Shown one piece after another: positions 8,595-8,725 of a stretch of DNA of 8,725 nt. How positions within the stretch are numbered: position 1 is the first letter of the stretch; the number at the start of each line of letters is the position of its first letter. The DNA lies in NCBI GenBank assembly GCA_945882755.1, contig CAMCWS010000082.1:1-8725 (forward strand). The letters run 5' to 3'. The DNA comes from Bordetella parapertussis. Lineage in GTDB: Bacteria; Pseudomonadota; Gammaproteobacteria; Burkholderiales; Burkholderiaceae_C. Both the position numbers and the translations under genes were made by a program. The notes beneath the pieces are model-generated. The model was not told the origin of the DNA. It saw only the letters and a list, made by a program, of their open reading frames with translations, and searched no databases.

Positions 8595-8612
8595 TAGCAG
8601 GCTTTGTGCCAA
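8595..8612 (-). promoter_or_regulatory. Sigma-54 (RpoN) promoter of glnK-amtB
   Basis: Read on the minus strand, the sequence is TTGGCACAAAGCCTGCTA. It has the TTGGCAC -24 element, and the invariant GC of the -12 element (CTGCT against TTGCT) at the correct spacing. Transcription would start near 8586, leaving a leader of roughly 43 bases before glnK. With NtrC-type sites upstream, this is the expected control for glnK-amtB under nitrogen limitation. Confidence 0.88.
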
Positions 8613-8663
8613 GCACACTTGAAGCTGTTTGTGTTCAAAGGCGCCCCAGAAAAGGCAGAAACA

Positions 8664-8678
8664 GCACCTCCTTGGTGC
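8664..8678. promoter_or_regulatory. NtrC binding site (strong match)
   Basis: GCACC, five bases, then GGTGC form the NtrC dimer consensus with both half-sites perfect. The centre lies about 85 bases upstream of the predicted sigma-54 start, within the normal range for an NtrC enhancer. Confidence 0.85.
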
Positions 8679-8696
8679 GAGCTAGGCTGCAAATAC

Positions 8697-8711
8697 GCAC
8701 GAAATTGGGGC
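8697..8711. promoter_or_regulatory. Second, degenerate NtrC-like site
   Basis: GCAC (8697-8700), seven bases and GGGC (8708-8711) resemble the GCAC-N7-GTGC core with one mismatch in the right half. Its centre is 33 bases from the strong site, about three helical turns, which would put both NtrC dimers on the same DNA face for cooperative binding. The match alone is modest; the spacing adds support. Confidence 0.45.
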
Positions 8712-8725
8712 GCGCACCAATAGCA

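Overview
The window looks like a chromosomal segment of a betaproteobacterium in the order Burkholderiales, probably family Comamonadaceae. The reasons are a GTP-type PEP carboxykinase, cobalamin-dependent methionine synthase encoded as two separate genes (a pattern I know from this order), an S-adenosylhomocysteine (SAH) riboswitch, an AmtB with an Ala/Pro-rich N-terminal extension, and GC-rich codon use. The genus is a guess and is not asserted.

Layout from left to right. (1) Minus strand, 1-1763: pckG, GTP-dependent phosphoenolpyruvate carboxykinase, which lacks only its last residues because the window ends. Its leader holds a 16-bp perfect palindrome. (2) Minus strand, 1891-2028: a 45-residue single-span membrane protein with a good ribosome binding site and its own intrinsic terminator (1841-1865). 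(3) 2029-2088: a short divergent intergenic region dominated by an 8-bp inverted repeat. Its two arms can be read as two face-to-face promoters, one for the small gene and one for metH1. (4) Plus strand, 2089-3159: metH1, the zinc homocysteine-binding half of methionine synthase. (5) 3160-3611: an AT-rich interruption with a promoter-like sequence and a 70-codon reading frame of unknown function, followed by a SAH riboswitch with a -10 element placed to start transcription at its first base. (6) Plus strand, 3612-6431: metH2, carrying the folate, cobalamin and reactivation domains. (7) 6432-6657: dispersed palindromic repeats of the GTCATTGCGAG family, then an intrinsic terminator facing the minus-strand operon. 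(8) Minus strand, 8543 down to 6658: glnK-amtB, ammonium sensing and transport, preceded by a sigma-54 promoter and NtrC-type sites.

MetH1 and MetH2 together would remethylate homocysteine to methionine using methyl-tetrahydrofolate and B12. The riboswitch lies only in front of the B12/folate half, so SAH sensing is applied to one subunit while the homocysteine half has a separate promoter with hardly any leader. GlnK and AmtB form the standard nitrogen-limitation pair, in which uridylylatable GlnK gates the AmtB channel. No mobile element, phage gene, CRISPR array or wholly novel multi-gene system is evident. The most interesting features are regulatory: the riboswitch between the two halves of one enzyme, the symmetric divergent promoter, the AT-rich insert and the unassigned 45-residue membrane protein.
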